Part shown: positions 1-7,562 of the stretch, piece after piece | How positions within the stretch are numbered: position 1 is the stretch's first letter | How the letters are laid out: each line of letters begins with the position of its first letter | DNA from: Microbacterium horticulturae | GTDB lineage: Bacteria; Actinomycetota; Actinomycetes; Actinomycetales; Microbacteriaceae | Direction: 5' to 3' | NCBI RefSeq assembly: GCF_029094505.1 | Contig: NZ_CP119108.1 | Location: forward strand, 3,224,001-3,288,000 | DNA length: 64,000 bases | The notes under the pieces: generated by a model | The model's input: only the letters and a program-made list of their open reading frames with translations | Told to the model about the DNA's origin: nothing | Databases searched by the model: none | Position numbers and translations under genes: made by a program

Positions 1-1
1 G

Positions 2-1123
2 GTGTCGCGGGTCTCGCACGAGGGCATCGCCACCCGGCTGCGCACGCTGCAGCCCGATGTCGTGCTCATCGCCGGCCGCGGACCGTTCGTGCGCCTCGTG
101 CAGCGCGAGATCGACCGGCTCGAGAGTCGACCCGTGATCGTGACCGGGATGCCGGGCATCTCGATCCCCGCGCAGATCGGTGCGGTGAAGTACCGACAGC
201 ACAGCGACCTTCTCGTGGTGCACTCGCTGCGCGAGCGCCGTGCGTTCGCGCAGCTGTGCCGCCGGGTCGGTACCGACCTGCCGCTCGGCCTGGCGACGCT
301 GCCGTTCGCGCGGCGCGAGCCCGTTGCCGGGCGCGCCGGGGGCACCGATCTCGTCTTCGCCGCGCAGGCCATCGTGCCCCGTGAGCACGAAGAGCGTCGG
401 CAACTCGCGGAAATCTTGGTGGCCGCCGCCCAGGCGCACCCCGACCGCCGGGTCGTGCTCAAGCTGCGCTCGCGCGAGGGCGAGAACGAGACGCACTACG
501 AGCGGACCCCGCTCGTCGATCTGCTGCGCGAGCGCCCCGACAACCTCGTGGTGTCATACGCGCCCATGAGCACCGCGCTACAGACGGCTGAAGGCCTCGT
601 GACGGTCGGCTCGACCGCGGCGATCGAGGCCCTGGCGATGGGCGTTCCGGTCATCGCGCTGGACGTGTTCGGCGTGCGCAAGACCCTGTTGAACACGGTG
701 TTCCGCACGAGCGGCCTGCTGGGTGACGCCGACGATGTCATTGCGCGGCGGTTTCGGCATCCCGACCCCACCTGGGCTGCCGACAACTACTTTCATGACG
801 CGGCGGAATCGACGTGGTGGACGCAGGTCATCGAACTTGTCGAGCAGCGTCGCCGGGGCACGCTCGCACCGCGGCGGGTTCCGTCGCCGCGCGGCGGCGC
901 GCTGCACGCCGCCTTCGAGCGCAAGAGCGTGCTCGGACATGAGGACCGCACCGTCTCCGGTGCGTTCGCGCTCGCCATGGGCGCTCCGCTGGCGGCCGGT
1001 ATCGTGCGGCTGCGGCGCTTCCGGCACCGCGCCGCCGCCCATTCCTGGACCGACGAGTCGGGCGACGTCACCGTCACGCCCGCGCTGCACGTCGACCCGA
1101 TCCGCCGGCCCGCGTGCCGCTGA
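2..1123 (+). CDS. Glycosyltransferase-like protein (DUF6716-like), possibly 5'-truncated
   Basis: The 373-residue product looks like a GT-B type glycosyltransferase or capsule-polysaccharide protein of the kind actinobacteria carry in cell-envelope loci. The C-terminal half has a glycine/serine-rich nucleotide-sugar-site signature at about residues 200-220 (TVGSTAAIEALAMGVPVIAL), which resembles the donor-binding region of CMP/UDP-sugar transferases. The first possible codon is GTG at base 2, at the very edge of the window, so the true start may lie upstream. No membrane segment or signal peptide is seen. Family assignment rests on the C-terminal motif and general layout; donor and acceptor are unknown. 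Confidence 0.6.
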   Translation: MSRVSHEGIATRLRTLQPDVVLIAGRGPFVRLVQREIDRLESRPVIVTGMPGISIPAQIGAVKYRQHSDLLVVHSLRERRAFAQLCRRVGTDLPLGLATLPFARREPVAGRAGGTDLVFAAQAIVPREHEERRQLAEILVAAAQAHPDRRVVLKLRSREGENETHYERTPLVDLLRERPDNLVVSYAPMSTALQTAEGLVTVGSTAAIEALAMGVPVIALDVFGVRKTLLNTVFRTSGLLGDADDVIARRFRHPDPTWAADNYFHDAAESTWWTQVIELVEQRRRGTLAPRRVPSPRGGALHAAFERKSVLGHEDRTVSGAFALAMGAPLAAGIVRLRRFRHRAAAHSWTDESGDVTVTPALHVDPIRRPACR

Positions 1124-1190
1124 GGCCGGGGCGGAGCCGGGCTGGGCGGTCGGTGTGAGCGGCGGGCGGTGCCCACGAGCCGCCACTTCA

Positions 1191-1251
1191 CGCGAGATCA
1201 TCGCTGTGTACGCTTTTTCGGCCTCCAGGCGTGCACAGGGGTGATCTCGCG
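1191..1251. repeat. Long imperfect inverted repeat, possible bidirectional terminator
   Basis: Arms of 23 bases (1191-1213 and 1229-1251) match with three mismatches around a 15-nt loop that starts with a run of five T. It sits between two convergent genes, which fits a bidirectional terminator. The arm begins CGCGAGATCA and ends TGATCTCGCG. It could also be an intergenic palindromic repeat element. Confidence 0.55.
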
Positions 1252-1294
1252 GAGAACAAGAGGCGCATTCAGCACCGCTTCTCGCGGGTGAGGC

Positions 1295-2026
1295 TCAGTC
1301 CTCCCAGGCGTCGGCGAGCTTGGTGAGCAGGCGCGCGAGCTCGGTGCGCTCGTCGGCGGTGAAATCGGCGAGCGCGTCCTCGATCGCCGCGCGCCGATTG
1401 CCGCGGAAGCCCTTGACCAGCCGCGCCCCGTCGTCGGTCAGCACTATGCGGGTGCGCCGCGCGTCGTCGGGGTCGGCCTCGCGGCGCACGAGCCCGAGCC
1501 CGACGCACTGCTGCACGAGCCGCGACGCGCGCGGCTGATCGACACCGATTCGATCCGCGATCTCGCTGACCGACAGCGGGGTGGATGCCGCAACCAGCGC
1601 CTCCAGCAGCCGGAACCGCGCCGGCCCGGCGAAACGTCCATGGCCGCCCGGCCACGCCGCCATCGGATGCCCGCCGCCATGCGGACCGTACGGCCCGGGC
1701 CGCCCTCCTACCCCGCCGTGCGCGCCGTCACCGTGCGGGCCGCCGTGCGCGTCACCGTACGGGTCGCCGTGCGGGTCGCCGTACGGGTCGCCGTGCGCAC
1801 CACCGTGCGCGCCGCCGTGCCCGCCACCCCCGCGGGGGTCGCCGTGCGCGCCGCCGCGCCCAGCGTGTGCACCGTGGTCGCGGGGGTCGTGGCCGTCGCG
1901 CGGATCGTGGTCATGGGGCGCGAGGCCCCACACCCCGCGCTCGTTCGGACGCGGCCCGCGACGTCCGCGCAACCGTGCGAGGGCTGCCACGATCGCGTCG
2001 GCGGGGTCGGGAGTCGATGCGCTCAT
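1295..2026 (-). CDS. MarR-family regulator with Gly/His/Asp-rich N-terminal region
   Basis: A MarR-type winged helix-turn-helix occupies about residues 134-240, including the recognition region VSEIADRIGVDQPRASRLVQ and a wing ending in DARRTRIVLT. It is preceded by an unusual low-complexity segment (about residues 30-125) built from HGDP/YGD/HGG-like repeats, rich in His, Gly and Asp, which could bind metal ions. The ATG start at 2026 faces the start of another winged-helix gene with its own His-rich region, and a large palindrome lies between them. The likely role is autorepression and control of the divergent gene. Metal sensing is inference from the His/Asp content only. Confidence 0.75.
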   Translation of the reverse strand: MSASTPDPADAIVAALARLRGRRGPRPNERGVWGLAPHDHDPRDGHDPRDHGAHAGRGGAHGDPRGGGGHGGAHGGAHGDPYGDPHGDPYGDAHGGPHGDGAHGGVGGRPGPYGPHGGGHPMAAWPGGHGRFAGPARFRLLEALVAASTPLSVSEIADRIGVDQPRASRLVQQCVGLGLVRREADPDDARRTRIVLTDDGARLVKGFRGNRRAAIEDALADFTADERTELARLLTKLADAWED

Positions 2027-2037
2027 GCATCCAATTT

Positions 2038-2082
2038 ACATGTGACTTGACATGCAATACCAGAGCATGTCACACTACATGT
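2038..2082. promoter_or_regulatory. Divergent-promoter palindrome, likely MarR operator
   Basis: Two 18-base arms (2038-2055 and 2065-2082) both start or end in ACATGT and carry TGACATGC/GCATGTCA inner boxes, with mismatches only in the middle. Further ACATGT and TGACAT-like boxes follow to 2100. The block fills the 119-bp gap between the divergent regulator genes, the expected place for a shared MarR operator. Confidence 0.6.
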
Positions 2083-2145
2083 ACTTGTCATCTGACATAC
2101 ACCGAGCGGTGGCGTCACGAGCCGCCGCCACGAAAGGACTTCCTC

Positions 2146-3024
2146 ATGGACGCGCAAGACAACACCCCCGAGGAGGGCATCACCCCCTCCGACACCACTT
2201 CTGACCAGACCGCCTCTGCGACCGAGAGCTCGGCAGGCGCGGGGACGACGTCCCCGGCAAGCCGCCCGCTGGGCGCCTGGCTCCGACTCGTCGACCGCCT
2301 CATCTCCCGTGAGTTCGCCGCGGCCTTCGCCGACGACGACGTCACGCGCCGTGATTGGATGCTGCTGAACGCCGTGTCCGGCGCGGTCGACGCCCCCTGG
2401 ATGACGGCGCACGCCGGCAAGCGCATCGCACGGCTCGCACGCCGCGGCTGGATCGCGCCGGTGGACGACGGCTGGACCCTCACCGACGCCGGCCGCGAGG
2501 CCCGCGATCGCCTCGGCGAGAAGGTCGACGCCGTGCGCGCCAAGGTCGTCGGAGCACTCTCCGACGACGAGTTCGCGCAGCTTCACACCTCGCTCGAGGC
2601 GATCGCGCGCGGGCTCGGCTGGGATGAGTCGCAGCCGATGCCGCCTCGCCGCGGCCGCTCTCCGAAGGGTCGCGAGCGCGGCGCCGGCTGGGGCCCCTTC
2701 GACCACGGCCACGGCTTCGGCGGACACTGCCACGAGTTCGGCGAGCGCCGCCACCACGGCCACGGGTTCGGCGACGCCGAGCGGGCCTTCGACGGCCCCC
2801 GCCGTGGATACGGCCCGTTCGACCACGAAGACATCCACGTCGACCACCACGGCCACATGCGCGATGAGTTCGAGCGCCGCCACCACGGCGACCACGCGCA
2901 CCATCACAAGCACGGGGCGCATCGAAAGCACGACCGCCGGGCGGCCGAGCACGCGTACGAGCGCGGGTTCGCAGCCGGGTTCTCCGCGGGCGCGCACGGC
3001 GCGGCATCCACCCCCGCCGACTGA
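2146..3024 (+). CDS. Winged-helix regulator-like protein with His-rich C-terminal tail
   Basis: The 292-residue protein has a MarR/PadR-like winged-helix core at roughly residues 40-160. An acidic/threonine-rich leader precedes it, and a C-terminal tail of about 110 residues follows that is dense in HGH, HHHKH and HHGDH motifs. ATG at 2146 is chosen because AAAGGA lies about 9 bases upstream. It is divergent from the His-rich MarR gene and probably shares its palindromic operator. The tail resembles metal-binding extensions of nickel/zinc/copper handling proteins. No ligand can be assigned from sequence. Confidence 0.65.
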   Translation: MDAQDNTPEEGITPSDTTSDQTASATESSAGAGTTSPASRPLGAWLRLVDRLISREFAAAFADDDVTRRDWMLLNAVSGAVDAPWMTAHAGKRIARLARRGWIAPVDDGWTLTDAGREARDRLGEKVDAVRAKVVGALSDDEFAQLHTSLEAIARGLGWDESQPMPPRRGRSPKGRERGAGWGPFDHGHGFGGHCHEFGERRHHGHGFGDAERAFDGPRRGYGPFDHEDIHVDHHGHMRDEFERRHHGDHAHHHKHGAHRKHDRRAAEHAYERGFAAGFSAGAHGAASTPAD

Positions 3025-3062
3025 GCGCGCCGTCGGCTCGCGCGCTCCGAGCGACCCGACCA

Positions 3063-3136
3063 CCGCTGAGAGTGCATCTGGTGGACGAGGAGGAGGGAAG
3101 CACCCGCATCCTCGTCCACCCGTTGCACTCTCACCG
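3063..3136. repeat. Palindromic intergenic repeat, copy 1
   Basis: A hairpin with 24-base arms (3068-3091 and 3109-3132, two mismatches). Its reverse complement aligns along its whole length with the element at 11059-11133 at roughly 80% identity by eye. It is therefore a dispersed palindromic repeat rather than a unique terminator, although it also lies just after the end of the upstream gene. Confidence 0.6.
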
Positions 3137-3153
3137 ACCGGCACCTCCTCTCC

Positions 3154-3181
3154 GGCACCCGGCACCCGGCACCCGGCACCC
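3154..3181. repeat. Four tandem copies of GGCACCC
   Basis: Four perfect 7-base direct repeats between the palindromic repeat and the chelatase gene. They form a simple tandem repeat with no spacers; no function is visible. Confidence 0.8.
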
Positions 3182-3381
3182 TGTGTGAACCGGAAGTTCA
3201 ATACGCATTTCAACCCTGTCCGTGCCCAGGGCGGCAGGCCGGGCGCAACGCCAACACACGAGTGCGCATCCCGACCAACGCGGGTCGCACGACGAGCACG
3301 CCCGACACGCACCGCCGCACCGAAGGCGCCCGGTTACGCGCGTCATCGGCGCGAACCACGAACCCTGGCATCCTTGAGGTC

Positions 3382-4044
3382 ATGCCCGCACCGACCCTGC
3401 TCGCCGTCTCGCACGGCACCGACTCGACCCGCGGCGCCGCCGCGATCGCCGAGCTCGTCGCGCGGGTCGCCGCACGCCTCCCGGATGTCGACGTGCGCGC
3501 CGCCTTCGTCGACGTGCAAGAACCGGATGCTACGGCCGCCGCATCCGCCATCGACGGGCCCCTCGTCATCGTGCCGCTGCTGCTGTCGACGGGCTTCCAT
3601 GTGCGCGTGGACCTGCAGGCCGCTGCCGCCGCCCACCCGAGCGCGAGCGTGACCTCACCGCTCGGACCCGACGCACGCCTGGCCGAGGTGCTCGCGACGC
3701 GCATCATCGACCCGCGGCGCCCGGTGATCCTCGCCGCAGCCGGCTCGCGCGACCCCGCATCGGCACCGGCGTGCGAGCAGGCTGCGGCCCTGCTCCGCGA
3801 GCGCGTCGCCGCTCCCGTCCACCTCGCCTACCTCGCAGCGCGCCGGCCCTCCCTGACCGAGGTCGCCGCGCAGCATCCCGATGCCCTCGTCGTTCCCTAT
3901 CTGCTCGCACACGGGTTCTTCCATGACCTCGCCGCGCGTGCCGCGCCCGACCACGATCTCGCCGAACCGCTCCTCGACGGCACGGGGGCGCCCGACGCCA
4001 TCATCGACCTCGTCGTCGACCGGTACGCCTCCGCTCGGGGTTGA
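3382..4044 (+). CDS. Sirohydrochlorin ferrochelatase (CbiX/SirB type)
   Basis: The 220-residue product inserts Fe2+ into sirohydrochlorin, the last step of siroheme synthesis. It has two CbiX-like half domains. The first starts LLAVSHGTDSTRG, with the metal-site histidine of the SHG motif near residue 9. The second centres on LAAAGSRDP near residue 120. HVRVD and HGFFHD histidine motifs lie in each half. ATG 3382 is preferred because homology begins there; an upstream in-frame start at 3262 would add 40 residues without family similarity. It lies directly upstream of a siroheme-dependent sulfite reductase and close to SUMT, so the two siroheme steps and the consumer enzyme are grouped. Confidence 0.85.
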   Translation: MPAPTLLAVSHGTDSTRGAAAIAELVARVAARLPDVDVRAAFVDVQEPDATAAASAIDGPLVIVPLLLSTGFHVRVDLQAAAAAHPSASVTSPLGPDARLAEVLATRIIDPRRPVILAAAGSRDPASAPACEQAAALLRERVAAPVHLAYLAARRPSLTEVAAQHPDALVVPYLLAHGFFHDLAARAAPDHDLAEPLLDGTGAPDAIIDLVVDRYASARG

Positions 4045-4130
4045 GTCGCGGCATCCACGCACTGCGTACGCGCCGCCGCGAGCAGCCGACGCACCGCGAC
4101 GAACGCGCCGAATCCCATGACGCGCGCCGG

Positions 4131-4189
4131 GTGACGTCACACAACCCTCCGTGACGAACTGTGACGTCATAAGGCATCACAGCGTCACA
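4131..4189. promoter_or_regulatory. Cluster of GTGACG boxes upstream of the sulfate-reduction operon
   Basis: The interval contains a perfect palindrome GTGACGTCAC (4131-4140), a further GTGACG at 4151, and an inverted pair TGTGACG (4160-4166) / CGTCACA (4183-4189). It lies about 90-145 bases upstream of the sulfite reductase start. Repeated half-sites in this place suggest a sulfur-regulator operator; the regulator is not identifiable here. Confidence 0.4.
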
Positions 4190-4276
4190 CGCCGACGGCG
4201 CGGCCCGCGGCATCCCTACTCTCGACCCATCCACATTCCGTCGCGGGCTCGGCCCGCCTGGTCGAAGGGGGTTGTC

Positions 4277-6001
4277 GTGACGATCGACACCGCTGCCCGC
4301 CCTGTCCGCGGTGCACGCACCCGTACGAGCAGGGCGCCGCAGAAACCGAACGCCCAGTGGAAGGTCGACGGCAAAGAGCCGCAGAACCCCACCGAGGTGT
4401 TCAAGGCCGAAGACGACGGCTTGAACGTGCGCCGGCGTATCGAGGAGGTCTATTCGAAAGAGGGCTTCGACTCGATCGCCGGTGACGACCTGCACGGGCG
4501 CTTCCGCTGGTGGGGGCTGTACACGCAGCGCAAGCCGGGCATCGACGGCGGTCGCACCGCCTCGCTCGAACCGCATGAGCTCGAGGACCGCTACTTCATG
4601 CTGCGCATTCGCATCGACGGCGGGCAGCTCACGACCGAGCAGCTCCGAGTGATCGGCGGCATCTCGACCGAGTTCGCGCGCGACATCGCCGACATCACCG
4701 ACCGGCAGAACGTGCAGCTGCACTGGGTGCGCATCGAAGACGTGCCCGAGATCTGGCGTCGCCTCGAGGCGGTCGGTCTGCGCACGACCGAGGCGTGCGG
4801 CGACGTGCCGCGAGCGTTCCTCGCCTCCCCCGTGGCCGGCATCGCCGCCGACGAGCTCATCGACCCGACGCCGCAGCTGCGCGGCATCGTCGACACCTAT
4901 ATCGGCGACCCGAGCGTGTCGAACCTGCCCCGCAAGTACAAGACCGCGATCACCGGCCACCCCAGCCAAGACGTCGTGCACGAGATCAACGACTGCTCGT
5001 TCGTCGCCGTCGAGCACCCCGAACTGGGCATCGGCTACGACCTCTGGGTCGGCGGGGCGCTGGCCGCCGTGCCGCGGCTCGGCGAGCGCCTGGGCGCTTT
5101 CGTCCCGCCGGAGCGGGTCGTCGAGGTCTGGTACGGAGTGACCCGCCTGTTCCGCGACTACGGCTACCGCCGGCTGCGCAACAAGGCGCGCATGAAGTTC
5201 CTGCTGGCCGACTGGGGCCCCGAGAAGCTGCGCCAGGTGCTCGAGACCGAATACCTCGACGCTCCGCTGCCCGACGGTCCCGCCGCCCCCGAGCCGGTCG
5301 GCGCGCCCGACCACGTCGGCGTGCACAAGCAGAAGGACGGCCGCTGGTTCATCGGTGCCTCCACCCTCGTGGGCCGCGTGTCGGGCACCACGCTGACGGC
5401 GGTGGCCGACCTCGCCGAGGCGAACGGGTCGCAGCGGGTGCGCACGACGGCATTCCAGAAGATCCTCGTGCTCGACGTTCCGGAAGAGCGGGTGGATGCC
5501 GTCACCGCCGGCCTTGAAGAGCTCGATCTCTCAGTGCGCCCGAGCATGTTCCGCCGCGCGACCATGGCCTGCACCGGGATCGAGTTCTGCAAGCTCGCGA
5601 TCGTCGAGACCAAGGTGAACGCGGCGCATGCGATCAGTGAGCTGGAGAAGCGCCTCGGCGACCTCGAACCCGAGATCGGCCGCCCGATCAGCCTGCACGT
5701 GAACGGCTGCCCGAACTCGTGCGCGCGCATCCAGGTCGCGGACATCGGCCTGAAGGGGCAGCTGATCACCGACGCCGACGGCAACCAGGTGCCCGGCTAC
5801 CAGGTGCATCTCGGCGGGGGCCTCGCCACCGAGGGCCGGCCCGAGGCGGGCCTCGGCCGCACGGTGCGCGGGCTCAAGGTGCCCGCCAACGGCATCGCCG
5901 ATTACGCCGAACGCATCATCCGCCGCTACCTCGCCGATCGCGAGGTCGGCCAGTCGTTCGCGCAGTGGGCGCATGCGGCCGACGACGAGGCCTTGGTATG
6001 A
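4277..6001 (+). CDS. Ferredoxin-dependent sulfite (or nitrite) reductase, siroheme [4Fe-4S] type
   Basis: This 574-residue enzyme carries out the six-electron reduction of sulfite to sulfide (or nitrite to ammonia). The signature cysteines for the coupled siroheme/[4Fe-4S] centre are visible: CTGIEFC (Cys432, Cys438) and NGCPNSC (Cys478, Cys482). Two NirA-like repeats make up the body. The GTG start at 4277 is preferred, with AGGGGG a few bases upstream; the frame stays open further upstream without family similarity. Its stop overlaps the APS reductase start by 4 nt (ATGA), so sulfite rather than nitrite is the likely substrate. Electrons probably come from the ferredoxin and FprA encoded downstream. 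Confidence 0.9.
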   Translation: MTIDTAARPVRGARTRTSRAPQKPNAQWKVDGKEPQNPTEVFKAEDDGLNVRRRIEEVYSKEGFDSIAGDDLHGRFRWWGLYTQRKPGIDGGRTASLEPHELEDRYFMLRIRIDGGQLTTEQLRVIGGISTEFARDIADITDRQNVQLHWVRIEDVPEIWRRLEAVGLRTTEACGDVPRAFLASPVAGIAADELIDPTPQLRGIVDTYIGDPSVSNLPRKYKTAITGHPSQDVVHEINDCSFVAVEHPELGIGYDLWVGGALAAVPRLGERLGAFVPPERVVEVWYGVTRLFRDYGYRRLRNKARMKFLLADWGPEKLRQVLETEYLDAPLPDGPAAPEPVGAPDHVGVHKQKDGRWFIGASTLVGRVSGTTLTAVADLAEANGSQRVRTTAFQKILVLDVPEERVDAVTAGLEELDLSVRPSMFRRATMACTGIEFCKLAIVETKVNAAHAISELEKRLGDLEPEIGRPISLHVNGCPNSCARIQVADIGLKGQLITDADGNQVPGYQVHLGGGLATEGRPEAGLGRTVRGLKVPANGIADYAERIIRRYLADREVGQSFAQWAHAADDEALV

Positions 6002-6738
6002 GCACCGCGACGACGACGCGGCGGGATGCCGCAACCCTGCGCGCCCTCGTCGACGAAGGCCTGCGCGTGCTGGGCGACGCCCCGCGCACCCACGGGCCGG
6101 AGGCGAGCGCCGAGCAGGCCATCGCCTGGGTGGTGGAGAACTTCCCGCTGCGCGGCGTGGCGGTCGCCTCGTCGATGGCCAACGGCGTGCTGCCCCACCT
6201 GGTGTCGCAGCAGCTGCCCGGTGTCGATGTGCTCTTCGGCGACACCGGCTACCACTTCGCCGAGACCACCTTCACCCGCAACGAGGTCGCCGAGCGTCTC
6301 GACGTGACCGTCGTCGACGTGCGGCCCGAGCTGACCGTGGCCGAGCAGAACGAGAAGTACGGCAGGGACCTGTTCGCGCGCGACCCCAACCTGTGCTGCG
6401 CGATGCGCAAGGTCGACCCGATGCACCACGCCCTGCAGGAGTACGAGGTGTGGCTGACGGGCGTGCGCCGGCAGGAGAGCCTGCTGCGGTCGAACACACC
6501 GCTGATCACCTGGGACGAGCGCAACGGCCTCGTGAAGGTCAACCCGCTCGCAGCCTGGAGCTTCGACGAACTTCTCGACTACGCGGCCGCCCACGATGTG
6601 CCGATCAACCCGCTCGTGGCGCAGGGCTACCCGTCGATCGGGTGCGCGCCGTGCACGCAGCCGATCGCCGACGGCGAAGACCCCCGCGCCGGCCGCTGGG
6701 CGGGCCTGGCCAAGACCGAATGCGGGCTGCATCTATGA
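5998..6738 (+). CDS. cysH: Adenylyl-sulfate (APS) reductase, [4Fe-4S] CysH type
   Basis: The 246-residue enzyme reduces APS to sulfite using thioredoxin. The bacterial APS-reductase iron-sulfur signature is complete: Cys133-Cys134 and Cys216-x2-Cys219. The catalytic cysteine is in the C-terminal ECGLH motif (Cys242). Presence of the CC/CxxC pair favours APS over PAPS as substrate. The start ATG at 5998 overlaps the sulfite reductase stop, and its own stop overlaps the SUMT start (ATGA at 6735), indicating tight translational coupling. No ATP sulfurylase genes (cysD/cysN) are in this window. Confidence 0.93.
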   Translation: MSTATTTRRDAATLRALVDEGLRVLGDAPRTHGPEASAEQAIAWVVENFPLRGVAVASSMANGVLPHLVSQQLPGVDVLFGDTGYHFAETTFTRNEVAERLDVTVVDVRPELTVAEQNEKYGRDLFARDPNLCCAMRKVDPMHHALQEYEVWLTGVRRQESLLRSNTPLITWDERNGLVKVNPLAAWSFDELLDYAAAHDVPINPLVAQGYPSIGCAPCTQPIADGEDPRAGRWAGLAKTECGLHL

Positions 6739-7532
6739 GCGGGTACGAGAACGGGCAGGCATCCGGGCGCGTCGATCTCGTCGGCGCGGGCCCGGGCGAC
6801 CCCGAGCTGCTGACTCTGCGAGGGCTGCGCGCGCTGCGCGAAGCCGACGTGATCATCGCCGACCGGCTCGGGGCACGGCAGGTGCTCGACGGGCTCATCA
6901 CCTCGGGCGAGCGCATCACCGCGCAGATCGTCGACGTCGGCAAGCTGCCCGGCCACCACCCGGTGCCGCAGCACGTCATAGGCGAGATGCTCGTGAACTT
7001 CGCGCGGGCCGGCGCCCGCGTGGTGCGTCTGAAGGGCGGCGACCCGTTCGTGCTCGGTCGCGGGCGCGAAGAGCAGTTGCACTGCGAGGCCGCCGGGGTC
7101 GAGGTCGCCGTCGTCCCCGGGGTGACCAGCGCGATCTCAGTGCCGGCCGTCGCCGGCATCCCCCTCACTCATCGCGGGGTCGCGACCGGCTTCACCGTCG
7201 TCAGCGGCCACGACCAGATCGAGCAGGTGCCCGGGGGGCGCGACCACACCGTGGTGCTGCTCATGGGGGTGGGCACGCTGGGGCATTCGGTGGGAATCCT
7301 CTCCCGATCTGCCCGTGGCGGCGACTGCCCGGTCGCGATCGTCGAGGATGGGTATGGACCCGGTGAACGCGTCACGATCGGGACTCTGGCCACGATCGTC
7401 CCCGCCGCCGCCGAGCGCCACGTGCGCAACCCCGCCGTCATCGTCATCGGTGACGTCGTCCGGCTCGCGTACGACCACCCCGACAGCGCACGCATCGGGG
7501 CCGACGGGCCCGCGACGGCCGCGGCATCCTGA
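6735..7532 (+). CDS. cobA: Uroporphyrinogen-III C-methyltransferase (SUMT)
   Basis: The 265-residue SAM-dependent enzyme makes precorrin-2 from uroporphyrinogen III, the entry to siroheme and cobalamin. It shows the N-terminal GAGPGDPELLTLRG loop (about residues 17-30), the GGDPFVLGRG motif near residue 100, and the VVPGVTSA segment, in family order. It is a stand-alone SUMT without the CysG oxidase/chelatase domain. The final chelation is probably done by the CbiX-type protein upstream; the precorrin-2 dehydrogenase is not seen here. It overlaps cysH by 4 nt. Confidence 0.92.
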   Translation: MSGYENGQASGRVDLVGAGPGDPELLTLRGLRALREADVIIADRLGARQVLDGLITSGERITAQIVDVGKLPGHHPVPQHVIGEMLVNFARAGARVVRLKGGDPFVLGRGREEQLHCEAAGVEVAVVPGVTSAISVPAVAGIPLTHRGVATGFTVVSGHDQIEQVPGGRDHTVVLLMGVGTLGHSVGILSRSARGGDCPVAIVEDGYGPGERVTIGTLATIVPAAAERHVRNPAVIVIGDVVRLAYDHPDSARIGADGPATAAAS

Positions 7533-7562
7533 CCCACCTGTTGAATCGAAAGGCACCCTGAC

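Noticed and set aside
3154..3181. Tandem GGCACCC repeat considered as a CRISPR-like array
   Set aside because: Units are 7 bases with no spacers and no cas genes are present.
2023..3312. Long minus-strand frame of over 400 codons opposite the His-rich regulator
   Set aside because: It is the antisense shadow of GC-rich coding sequence; composition is Val/Ala/Arg-rich without domain pattern, and the plus-strand gene has a ribosome site and winged-helix motif.
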